Shown one piece after another: positions 1-5,753 of a stretch of DNA of 8,394 nucleotides. The translations under genes and the position numbers were made by a program. This stretch comes from Pseudomonadota bacterium (GTDB lineage Bacteria > Pseudomonadota > Gammaproteobacteria > Burkholderiales > Burkholderiaceae_B). The stretch's first letter is position 1; the number at the start of each line of letters is the position of its first letter. The notes beneath the pieces were generated by a model. The model did not search any database. It saw only the letters and a program-made list of their open reading frames with translations, and was not told the origin of the DNA. The stretch lies in assembly GCA_023427945.1 (NCBI GenBank), contig JAEYZR010000032.1:1-8394 (forward strand). Direction: 5' to 3'.

Positions 1-139
1 GTTCTGGGGTGGCCATGTCGCCAGCAATGATGGCAGCTGGATCGCCTGGCGTGAGTCTGAGCAGCAGGAAAACGAACACCGCAACCACACCCATGACGGG
101 GATGGCAGCCAATATCCGCCTTAAGAAGTAGGCAGGCAT
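1..139 (-). CDS. Peptide-type ABC transporter permease, N-terminal part (truncated by window edge)
   Basis: The first 46 codons on the minus strand read MPAYFLRRILAAIPVMGVVA and continue through a hydrophobic helix into LLLRLTPGDPAAIIAG. A short basic start (FLRRIL), one long membrane helix and the R-L-x-PGDPA motif just after it are the usual beginning of DppB/OppB/GsiC-type inner-membrane permeases, which form half of the channel for peptides, glutathione or nickel. The ATG lies 128 bases after the stop of the binding-protein gene on the same strand, so the two very likely belong to one importer operon. The rest of this protein, the second permease and the ATPases should lie to the left of the window. 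The upstream purine stretch (GAGCGAG) is only a modest ribosome binding site. Family assignment is firm; the substrate cannot be read. Confidence 0.85.
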   Translation of the reverse strand, partial: MPAYFLRRILAAIPVMGVVAVFVFLLLRLTPGDPAAIIAGDMATPE

Positions 140-160
140 GGGGAATCTCGCTCAAGCGTA

Positions 161-199
161 GCGCGTGCACGACTGGCTCAAAACACAACGAGCACGCGC
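161..199 (-). promoter_or_regulatory. Stem-loop in the binding-protein/permease gap
   Basis: GCGCGTGC at 161-168 is exactly complementary to GCACGCGC at 192-199, giving an 8-bp GC-rich stem with a 23-base loop. It lies in the 128-base gap between the binding-protein stop and the permease start. Hairpins there are known in ABC importer operons, where they stabilise the upstream mRNA and give more binding protein than permease. No T run follows on the minus strand, so it is not a simple terminator. The role is inferred from position only. Confidence 0.35.
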
Positions 200-267
200 A
201 AAAGACGATAGACGTTGTCCGACCCGGGCACCCTTTGCGATGCCGTCAGGCCGGTTCTGTGGATATG

Positions 268-1887
268 TCAGTCTGCCTTGGACAGGTTCCAGAACACGGG
301 CACAGGAGCCTTGATCAGCCCTGTCAGTTTTTTGCTCATGGCGGCTGGTGATTTGTACGAACCCAGGGGCAGGTAGATCACCTCTTCCATCGCGCGCTGG
401 TGTACCGCTTCTGCTGCCTTCTTGCGTTCTTCGGGTGTGCTGGCCTGGGAGAATGTGGTGCGCAGTTCTTCAAGTTTGGGATCGTCGGGCCATCCGAACC
501 AGCCCTCCTTGCCCCGGCCGTTGATCATCGGGTTGACGAGTGGTGTCCAGACTTCCGGAATGACCCAATTGGTGAAGAACATGTTCCAGCCGCCGTCGGC
601 CGGCGCATTCATGCTGGCACGGCGTCCCACCAGGGTTTGCCAATCCATCGGTTGCAGATCAACCGTAAAGCCGGCTTTGCGCAGCATCTGTGCGGCGATG
701 ACAGGCTGTGCGCTGACGGTGGTCACATCGGTGGGATGCATGATGACGATAGGCTTGCCATCGTACCCAGCTTCTTTCAGCAGCGCTCGGGCTTTCTCGG
801 GTTCGGCGCCTTTGGTCAACGATGCGGGTGAGCCGGCTTCCGTTTCGTACGGGACTGCGCAACCATACATCGATGCACACGGTGTGTAGTAATCCTTGTT
901 GCCGATAAATGCCTGCAGCACGTTGTCCTGATCGAGCGCCAGCAGTGCCGCTTGGCGGACCTTCAGATTGTCAAATGGGGGATACAGAAAATTCAGGCGC
1001 CCCATGGTTTGACTGCCCAGCTCATTGAACACCGTTACCTGTATATCGTCGTTGCTTTCGACAATCGGCAAAAGGTCCAGAGGCAGCGCTTCCAGGTAGT
1101 CGATCTCGCCTGAGTTAAGTGCGCTAACCGCTGTCTGCGCATCGGGCATGGTGATCCATTCGACGCGATCCACGTTGACGACTTTACCGCCTGCCAGCCA
1201 ATCAGCAGGTTCCTTGCGCGGCACGTATTCAGCAAATTTCTCGTACACCGTTTTGACACCGGGAACGTATTCGGACTGTACGAATTTGAATGGGCCGGAG
1301 CCAACGGTCTCCTTGACAGCCTCGGAGGATGGTGTCGCGGCCACGCGTGCCGGCATCATGAATGCGGGTACGGCAGACGGCTTGGCAATCATTTCCAACG
1401 TGTCGGCAAACGGCGTCTTGAGTTTGAGTTCAAAGGTGCGTTCGTCAACGGCAGTCAGGCTGTCCAGGTGATCCATCAGCATCTGACCACCGGCATCACG
1501 CGAACCCCACCGTTTAAGCGATGCGACGCAGTCTTGAGCGGTGACGGGGGTGCCGTCATGCCATGTCAACCCGTCACGCAACGTGAACGTATAGGTCAGG
1601 CCATCGTCGGAGGTTTTGTAATCCGCCATCTGCGGCTGCGGCTGATACTTCGAGTCCATCGAAAGCAGCGTGTCGTAAATCATGTACCCATGATTTCGCA
1701 CGATATGTGCCGTGGTAATGATGGGATCGAGGATGCGGATGGGCGAGTGCATCACCGCTGTAATGGTTTGCGCTTCAGTCATGCTCACTGGCATCAAGGA
1801 GAAAGTTGCCGCGGTGACTGCGAGCAATGCGAACGTACGCACGCCGCGCACGTAGCCTTTAAATCGTAGGGGAGAACGAGTTTGCAT
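268..1887 (-). CDS. Periplasmic substrate-binding protein of a peptide-type ABC importer (SBP_bac_5)
   Basis: This 539-residue protein should capture a peptide or similar solute in the periplasm and deliver it to the permease encoded next on the same strand. Residues 1-39 form a long signal peptide: a basic region with R and K residues, a hydrophobic core ALLAVTAATFSLM, and a likely Sec cleavage after TEA39. The mature part shows family-5 binding-protein features: LDPI near residue 54, YDTLLSMDSKYQPQPQMADY at 71-90, then DDGLTYTFTLRDGLTWHDG at 94-112 followed by PVTAQD, and a C-terminal YLPLGSY segment. Length is typical of DppA/GsiB-like proteins. There is no lipobox cysteine, so it should be soluble in the periplasm. 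The start is supported by AGAGG at 1898-1902, ten bases upstream of the ATG. Such proteins are numerous in Alcaligenaceae and bind diverse ligands, so the substrate is left open. Confidence 0.93.
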   Translation of the reverse strand: MQTRSPLRFKGYVRGVRTFALLAVTAATFSLMPVSMTEAQTITAVMHSPIRILDPIITTAHIVRNHGYMIYDTLLSMDSKYQPQPQMADYKTSDDGLTYTFTLRDGLTWHDGTPVTAQDCVASLKRWGSRDAGGQMLMDHLDSLTAVDERTFELKLKTPFADTLEMIAKPSAVPAFMMPARVAATPSSEAVKETVGSGPFKFVQSEYVPGVKTVYEKFAEYVPRKEPADWLAGGKVVNVDRVEWITMPDAQTAVSALNSGEIDYLEALPLDLLPIVESNDDIQVTVFNELGSQTMGRLNFLYPPFDNLKVRQAALLALDQDNVLQAFIGNKDYYTPCASMYGCAVPYETEAGSPASLTKGAEPEKARALLKEAGYDGKPIVIMHPTDVTTVSAQPVIAAQMLRKAGFTVDLQPMDWQTLVGRRASMNAPADGGWNMFFTNWVIPEVWTPLVNPMINGRGKEGWFGWPDDPKLEELRTTFSQASTPEERKKAAEAVHQRAMEEVIYLPLGSYKSPAAMSKKLTGLIKAPVPVFWNLSKAD

Positions 1888-2503
1888 GCGCTGTAATCCT
1901 CTTGATGCGGTGGATGGCAGGGGAGTTGTCTCGCTGAAAAAGCTAGGCCGATATGAGTGATTTCCAGTTGATCAAGAGGCCGATTTTGCGGGGCGAAATC
2001 CCGGCATGCAAGCGCTTTCTGGCAAATTCTCAGTCGTGCACGATTAGGTGCATGGCAGCCTTGGGGCCATCCATTTTTCTAACCAAATCAGTGCAGTGCA
2101 GTTCACCATTTGGGTGCGTGAAACGATGGCAATTCTGCAACCATTTCTGCTTCGTTTGTGCGCGGACAGGGCTTTTTCTGGATGACGCCAGATCGGCACT
2201 TCGATGGACGACGCCCAGGTTCAATAGCGTCGATATGATTGGTTGGGTTTTTATACGGCTGACGATAAGCCCGTGGAGTCGATCATGGCGCGTCGTTCCC
2301 GGCCAACGTGTTTGGCATGCGTACGCTTACCGGATTCGGGCTGAGCTTGCGGCCAACCTTGCCAAGGCAAACCGATCAAAAGGCGGCGAATGATCTTCCA
2401 TGTCCTGTCCTGAGGGTGCGTCGAAAGCATCTCGGGAATATGCGCTCGAACAGCCTTCTGTCAGACAGGGTGGGCGATGGCCGTACCAAGGTTGAACGTG
2501 GAT
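1888..2503. other. Intergenic region without a convincing gene
   Basis: About 600 bases separate the importer operon (leftward) from cysE (rightward). The first part must hold the importer promoter, but no good -35/-10 pair is visible; TTGATC with a weak TATCGG 16 bases later on the minus strand is the best and is poor. CCTCTTGAT at 1898-1906 is repeated inverted as ATCAAGAGG about 1971-1979, overlapping the palindrome TTGATCAA. GGCCAAC occurs twice between 2300 and 2360. Base composition looks less GC-rich than in the flanking genes. An open frame of 146 codons exists, but it is Cys/Trp-rich, lacks a ribosome binding site and has no GC bias at third positions. I recognised no transposase or other gene remnant. 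Confidence 0.5.
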
Positions 2504-2512
2504 TGTTATAGT
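2504..2512 (+). promoter_or_regulatory. Extended -10 promoter for cysE
   Basis: TGTTATAGT at 2504-2512 matches the extended -10 form TGnTATAAT with one mismatch in the hexamer. There is no good -35 at 16-18 bases (TACCAA at 2484-2489), which is usual for extended -10 promoters. Transcription would begin near 2519, about 20 bases before the ATG at 2540. That is one reason to reject the upstream in-frame ATG at 2477. Confidence 0.45.
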
Positions 2513-2539
2513 CCATTGATCTACTTATCGAGCAATCCC

Positions 2540-3562
2540 ATGAGCGAACAGAAAAGCAGTGTGGCCATTGGCCTGAAGGGGCGGGACGCGGCAGTTTCTT
2601 TCACTGCCTCGTCTGCGCCGGGCGACGGCAAGCCGCACAACTGGCAGTTGGACACCATCGTTGCCCAACTGCGCCAGGCCCGGATGGATTGGCGCAGTGC
2701 GCAGGCCCGCACCGAATTAGGCGGGCGCGAGTTGCCTTCGCGCGAAATTCTGCGGGATGTGGTGGAGGCGTTGTGTGGCGCCTTGTTTCCGATGCGCCTG
2801 GGACCGACAGACCTGCGCGAAGAAAGCGAAGATTTTTATGTCGGCCACAGCCTGGATGCCGCGCTGAATGCTTTGCGCGGACAGGTCCGCCTGGCGTTGC
2901 GCCACGCCGCGCGCATTTCGCAGCCCCATGCCATCCCATCGGCGGCGGACATCGATGAACAAGCGACACAGATCGTGGCCGAGTTCGCGCGCGGTTTGCC
3001 CGCGCTGCGTCGTCTGCTCGATCGGGACGTGATGGCCGCCTTTCATGGCGATCCCGCTGCGCGCAGCGTGGACGAAGTGCTGCTGTGCTATCCCGGGGTC
3101 GCTGCGGTGATCAATCACCGGATTGCGCATCATTTGTATCAGCTCGGGGCACCGTTGGTCCCTCGCATCATTTCCGAGATGGCGCATTCGGCAACGGGTA
3201 TCGACATACATCCCGGTGCACGCATAGGCGCCGGTTTCTTCATCGATCACGGCACGGGCGTCGTGATCGGCGAGACTTGCATCATCGGTGAGCGCGTGCG
3301 TCTCTACCAGGCCGTCACCCTGGGGGCGAAACGTTTCCCCCGCAACGAGGCGGGATGCCTGGAGAAGGGGCTGCAGCGACATCCCATCGTCGAGGACGAT
3401 GTCGTCATCTACGCAGGCGCGACGATTCTGGGGCGCATTACGATCGGCCAGGGCTCGATGGTCGGCGGCAATGTCTGGCTGACGCGCAGCATCCCGGCCA
3501 ACAGCGTCATTACACAGGCTTCGCTGTCGGATACCTGCCCCAGCCACGACGCCGATCTTTAA
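2540..3562 (+). CDS. cysE: Serine O-acetyltransferase, CysE/EpsC type
   Basis: This enzyme transfers acetyl from acetyl-CoA to L-serine to give O-acetylserine, the acceptor for sulfide in cysteine synthesis, in the cytosol. From the ATG at 2540 it has 340 residues. About residues 60-200 are the helical N-terminal domain, and 221-325 the left-handed beta helix built from hexapeptide repeats (IGAGFF, VVIGET, TILGRI, TIGQGS). DIHPGARIG carries D222 and IDHGTG carries H237, fifteen apart as with D143 and H158 of E. coli CysE; R280-H281 correspond to the DRHP site. An insert of about 15 residues between VTLGA (259-263) and QRHP (279-282) and the long N-terminus fit the EpsC branch (about 310-340 residues) rather than the 273-residue enteric form. 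The chain ends SHDADL, not with the isoleucine tail that docks into CysK. A longer in-frame start at 2477 exists, but it lies upstream of the likely promoter. The ribosome binding site is weak. Dodecin follows 74 bases downstream. Confidence 0.93.
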   Translation: MSEQKSSVAIGLKGRDAAVSFTASSAPGDGKPHNWQLDTIVAQLRQARMDWRSAQARTELGGRELPSREILRDVVEALCGALFPMRLGPTDLREESEDFYVGHSLDAALNALRGQVRLALRHAARISQPHAIPSAADIDEQATQIVAEFARGLPALRRLLDRDVMAAFHGDPAARSVDEVLLCYPGVAAVINHRIAHHLYQLGAPLVPRIISEMAHSATGIDIHPGARIGAGFFIDHGTGVVIGETCIIGERVRLYQAVTLGAKRFPRNEAGCLEKGLQRHPIVEDDVVIYAGATILGRITIGQGSMVGGNVWLTRSIPANSVITQASLSDTCPSHDADL

Positions 3563-3625
3563 CCGTCTTCACGTTCGTGTGCGGCATGCCGCTTGCGAAA
3601 CTCTATTCATTGTTTCTAACACCTC

Positions 3626-3639
3626 AGGAGTCTGCCTTG
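3626..3639 (+). promoter_or_regulatory. Ribosome binding site that fixes a TTG start
   Basis: AGGAG at 3626-3630 sits six bases before TTG at 3637-3639. The only nearby ATG (3649 in CATGTT) is out of frame. An in-frame ATG at 3586 would add 17 residues unlike the family and has no such site. This decides the dodecin start. Confidence 0.75.
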
Positions 3640-3849
3640 TCGGATCATGTTTACAAGCAGGTCGAGTTGGTTGGGTCGTCCACCAAGTCGTCGGATGATG
3701 CTATCGAGCGTGCCATCGAGCGAGAGAACGCCCCGCTCCGCAACATAGAGTGGTTCCAGTTACCCGAGACACGTGGGCATGTGGTCGACGGCAAGATTGC
3801 GCACTGGCAGGTAGGTATCAAGGTGGGCATGCGTGTGGAAGAAGCATGA
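3637..3849 (+). CDS. Dodecin family flavin-binding protein
   Basis: This 70-residue protein (starting MSDHVYKQVELVGSS after the TTG initiator) has the whole dodecin plan. It has a first strand VYKQVELVGSS, a helix SSDDAIERAIEREN, the NIEWFQLPETRGHVVDGKI hairpin strands and the final strand AHWQVGIKVGMRVEE. Dodecins assemble into hollow dodecamers that stack pairs of FMN or riboflavin between tryptophans and so store or shield free flavin in the cytosol. W39 is the flavin-stacking tryptophan and Q58 the flavin-contact glutamine; their spacing of 19 matches W36/Q55 of the Halobacterium protein. The gene lies 74 bases after cysE on the same strand and is closed by its own strong terminator. It may be co-transcribed with cysE; no clear separate promoter is visible, though a 12-base perfect palindrome, GCGGCATGCCGC, lies at 3581-3592. 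Expression in stress or stationary phase is common for the family but not shown here. Confidence 0.93.
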   Translation: MSDHVYKQVELVGSSTKSSDDAIERAIERENAPLRNIEWFQLPETRGHVVDGKIAHWQVGIKVGMRVEEA

Positions 3850-3881
3850 CCGCGTGACAGCGTGATGCGGGGCAAGATCGG

Positions 3882-3904
3882 AACGGCGCATATGCGCCGT
3901 TTTT
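3882..3904 (+). terminator. Rho-independent terminator after dodecin
   Basis: AACGGCGCATATGCGCCGTT at 3882-3901 is a perfect palindrome: an 8-bp GC-rich stem closing an ATAT loop, followed by a run of five T (3900-3904). It lies 33 bases after the dodecin stop and should end the cysE-dodecin transcript. Confidence 0.9.
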
Positions 3905-3970
3905 GCTCATGGGGCTCAAGACCATGATTTTGCTGACATTCTTGAAGTTGACGCAAACATGTCCATAGGG

Positions 3971-4297
3971 TTGTCCACATCCCGCGGGGATAACTTGTCA
4001 GTCGGCTGGAGAATTGGGAAGAAAAACGCTTGCGGTTATGCCGGGAATGTGCCTGCGCATACTGTTGGTTGATTCGTGAGCGGCTATCCTAAGGTGCTGA
4101 AATCATTGTGCTTTTAAAAGATTCCCCACTGCTGTCCTCAAGTTTATCCACAGCGGACGTGGATAAGATCACCCCTTGCTTTCAGGCAGTGCTCAATCGT
4201 TAAGCACGCTGGGTATATGCTTGATAGATAAGCTCATTTTTGCACTGCTCAATAACTGTCCTCAAGCTTGTCCACATCTTGCGGGGACAAGTCCACA
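3971..4297. repeat. Three repeat units carrying DnaA-box-like 9-mers
   Basis: Unit A begins TTGTCCACA at 3971 and runs into GCGGGGATAA ending at 3993. Unit C has TTATCCACA at 4144-4152 and GTGGATAA at 4159-4166. Unit B begins TTGTCCACA at 4268 and runs into GCGGGGACAA ending at 4290. A and B match at 20 of 23 positions. The 22 bases that end in the first box of C (4131-4152) match those of B (4255-4276) at 19 positions, sharing CTGTCCTCAAG before the box. In every unit a TTRTCC box is followed by a second one on the opposite strand, so each can form a short hairpin. TTATCCACA is the E. coli high-affinity DnaA box; the TTGTCCACA copies differ by one base. Between C and B, TATATGCTTGATA at 4214-4226 resembles an IHF site on the minus strand with one mismatch. 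A replication-control role is inference; these may instead belong to a dispersed repeat family. Confidence 0.55.
4144..4166. promoter_or_regulatory. Inward-facing pair of DnaA boxes
   Basis: A perfect TTATCCACA (4144-4152, plus strand) faces TTATCCACG (4158-4166, minus strand, one mismatch), five bases apart. The arms TTATCCAC/GTGGATAA form an exact 8-bp inverted repeat with a 7-base loop. Under uniform composition a given 9-mer is expected about 0.06 times on both strands of a window this size, so the pair is unlikely to be chance. Binding by DnaA is not shown. Confidence 0.5.
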
Positions 4298-4337
4298 GGA
4301 CGTGTCGAGTCAGACGGGGCGCGTAGTAAACAGGACG

Positions 4338-4491
4338 AGGTATGTGGTGGACGAGATGCCAAGTGCGCGCGAGGGCATGGACCGCATGACCACGGCTCCC
4401 GCATTTAGCAGGGCCGTGGTCACTTGGCTGCGGCGGCACGCTCCATACTGCTTGATGCCCGGGTAGCACAGGCATGCTCCCGAACTTTTTT
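4338..4491 (+). ncRNA. Candidate structured small RNA (unrecognised)
   Basis: This gene-free stretch holds nested complementary segments: GTATG 4340-4344 with CATAC 4444-4448; GCCAAGTG 4358-4365 with CACTTGGC 4421-4428; and TGACCACGGC 4387-4396 with GCCGTGGTCA 4413-4422. The last two share two bases, so the inner helix would shorten to 8 bp if both form. A terminator-like hairpin follows at 4460-4491. Nested helices ending in an intrinsic terminator are the layout of a free small RNA of about 150 bases. Against it: no clear promoter is seen upstream (only TAGTAA near 4324), a competing stem ATGCC/GGCAT (4356-4360/4374-4378) exists, and it matches no RNA class I know. tRNA, SRP RNA, RNase P and 6S were considered and not supported. 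Both ends are approximate. Confidence 0.3.
4460..4491 (+). terminator. Probable intrinsic terminator in gene-free DNA
   Basis: CGGG(T)AGCA at 4460-4468 pairs with TGCTCCCG at 4475-4482 (8 bp, one bulged T, 6-base loop CAGGCA), followed by AAC and six T at 4486-4491. No protein gene ends upstream of it since dodecin, which already has a better terminator. It therefore implies a separate plus-strand transcript, or is a backup. Confidence 0.5.
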
Positions 4492-4731
4492 CCCCTTGAG
4501 GACTGCAAACAAGTTGCGCTGTCGAGCAAGCCGGCGAGAAACGCTCACTTGCAAGACGACTCAACTTGCTGAGTTCACAGATCTAAAAGCAATAACGATG
4601 CCAACTTTTTGGATGATTGTCTGGTTGTGTGAGGCGACGCCAGTATGCTTACTATAACGTATTGAAAATAATGGGTTTTAGTCTGGCGCGACGATTCGGT
4701 GGCAAAGCGGCGCGGCGCGACGTCACGAAAA

Positions 4732-4737
4732 TATAAT
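4732..4737 (+). promoter_or_regulatory. Isolated perfect TATAAT -10 hexamer
   Basis: TATAAT at 4732-4737 is an exact -10 consensus, but no TTGACA-like box lies 16-18 bases upstream (that DNA is CGGCGCGGCGCG) and there is no TGn extension. It sits in the right arm of a 7-bp inverted repeat, GACGATT 4690-4696 / AATCGTC 4735-4741. Any transcript would run toward the 3' end of trmJ on the opposite strand. It may be chance. Confidence 0.2.
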
Positions 4738-4767
4738 CGTCATGTCCGGAAATCACCATCTTGCTGC

Positions 4768-4803
4768 GCACCATGCTGGGGGGGGAGTGCCCAATCATGG
4801 TGC
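4768..4803. repeat. Inverted repeat enclosing a G8 tract, downstream of trmJ
   Basis: GCACCATG at 4768-4775 is repeated inverted as CATGGTGC at 4796-4803, with a 20-base loop that contains eight G in a row (4778-4785). It lies about 50 bases beyond the trmJ stop. No T run follows on the minus strand, so it is not a standard terminator, but the hairpin could protect the 3' end of trmJ mRNA. The homopolymer may vary in length. Confidence 0.5.
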
Positions 4804-4855
4804 ATGCAATCGGGTCAGGCGGTTTTTATTTGCTCGGGCACACGAACGTTCTGGA

Positions 4856-5635
4856 TCAGCGAGGTTTTCCGGCCGTCTTGACCATGGCGGTGCACACTCC
4901 ACGCAACATGTCGACCTCGTCGCGAGTCAGCCCATTGCGTCCAAACAGGTGCCGCATGCGGGGCATCAATTTCTTCGGATGCGCGGGATCCAGGAACTCG
5001 ACCGCGATCAGCGCCTGCTCCCAGTGTGTCAGCAGTGCGTGAACTGCCTCGCCCGAAGCGGGCTCTGCGCCACGGGCCAATGGGGTCGCTGCAACCGGGG
5101 TCTCCTGCACAGAGTGTGCCGTCTCCAGCAACGCGTAACGCATTTCCCAGGCGGCAAGCTGCAGCGCCTGCGCCACGTTGAGCGAGCTATAGGCAGGATT
5201 GGCCGGGATATGGCAGATGCGATGGCACAGGCCGATCTGTTCATTGGTCAGTCCGGCCCGTTCGGTGCCCAGGACGATGGCGACACGGGCTTCGGTGTGG
5301 GCATCCAGGTGCGTGCGCACGATGTCGGCTGTGGCCCGGATGTCCGCAGCGGGTGGACCGATGTCGCGAGGCCTGGCGGTCAGTGCGCAGGCCAGAGTGA
5401 TGGGTGCAAGCGCTTGCTCGAGCGTGGAGAAGGTCTGCGTGTTTGCCAGTACGTCGTCAGCGCCGCTGGCCAGCGCAATGGCTTCGGGTTGAGCCGTCAT
5501 GTCGGGCAGCTTGGGGTCCACCAGAACCAGTTCCGAGAACCCCATTGTCTTGATGGCGCGTGCAGCCGAACCCACATTGCCGGGGTGGCTGGGTTGCACC
5601 ATAATGAACCGAAGATGTGAAAATGCGTGAGTCAT
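4856..5635 (-). CDS. trmJ: tRNA (cytidine/uridine-32-2'-O)-methyltransferase TrmJ
   Basis: This SPOUT-class (SpoU-like) enzyme methylates the 2'-hydroxyl of residue 32 in the anticodon loop of several tRNAs, using S-adenosylmethionine. The 259-residue length agrees with TrmJ (about 245-260). Motif 1 is HPGNVGSAARAIKTMG at 17-32, with the catalytic-type arginine R26; motif 2 is VLGTERAGL at 121-129; motif 3 is IPANPAYSSLNVAQALQL at 143-160. The last two build the deep trefoil knot that binds the cofactor. A helical C-terminal extension (about 195-255), typical of TrmJ and involved in dimer and tRNA contacts, separates it from TrmH/TrmL. The start MTHAFSHLRFIMVQPS has the usual spacing to motif 1 but no Shine-Dalgarno sequence; TATTTTAA directly precedes the ATG, so translation may be leaderless. 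It is divergent from suhB, with 118 bases between the starts. No U-rich terminator is visible downstream. Confidence 0.93.
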   Translation of the reverse strand: MTHAFSHLRFIMVQPSHPGNVGSAARAIKTMGFSELVLVDPKLPDMTAQPEAIALASGADDVLANTQTFSTLEQALAPITLACALTARPRDIGPPAADIRATADIVRTHLDAHTEARVAIVLGTERAGLTNEQIGLCHRICHIPANPAYSSLNVAQALQLAAWEMRYALLETAHSVQETPVAATPLARGAEPASGEAVHALLTHWEQALIAVEFLDPAHPKKLMPRMRHLFGRNGLTRDEVDMLRGVCTAMVKTAGKPR

Positions 5636-5753
5636 TTAAAATACCGCGTTTGGCTGCGGTCACACCCTGTGTGCCGTGCCGTCTTCGACGCTCGCCGTCG
5701 GCTTTGAATCAAGCCGCAGACGTCGTCTTCAACAGTGTTTGTACGGAAAACTA

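Noticed and set aside
258..266. TGTGGATAT, a one-mismatch DnaA box (reverse ATATCCACA)
   Set aside because: Single, unpaired and outside the repeat cluster; one such match in a window this size is expected by chance.
1953..2393. Open frame of 146 codons on the plus strand
   Set aside because: No ribosome binding site, Cys/Trp/Arg-rich, no third-position GC bias, no recognised motif, and it overlaps the likely importer promoter.
2540..2700. Phage, transposon or CRISPR content anywhere in the window
   Set aside because: No transposase or integrase motif, no terminal repeats with target duplication, and no regular repeat-spacer array were found.
3581..3592. Perfect palindrome GCGGCATGCCGC between cysE and dodecin as a cysE terminator
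   Set aside because: A 5-bp stem with a 2-base loop cannot form well, and no T run follows. It could be a protein site, but a single copy gives no support.
4338..4491. 6S RNA, SRP RNA, RNase P RNA or tRNA
   Set aside because: No GGTTCGA T-loop, no SRP GGAAGCAGCC loop, no RNase P core, and no 6S central bubble or fthC neighbour.
4176..4529. Overlapping open frames on both strands (96 and 109 codons)
   Set aside because: They run across the repeats, the nested inverted repeats and the terminator-like hairpin, have no ribosome binding site, and their translations look random.
4742..5620. A 292-codon plus-strand frame
   Set aside because: It is antisense to trmJ, whose SPOUT motifs are unmistakable. 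The plus-strand frame shows no domain and is a shadow of GC-rich codon use.
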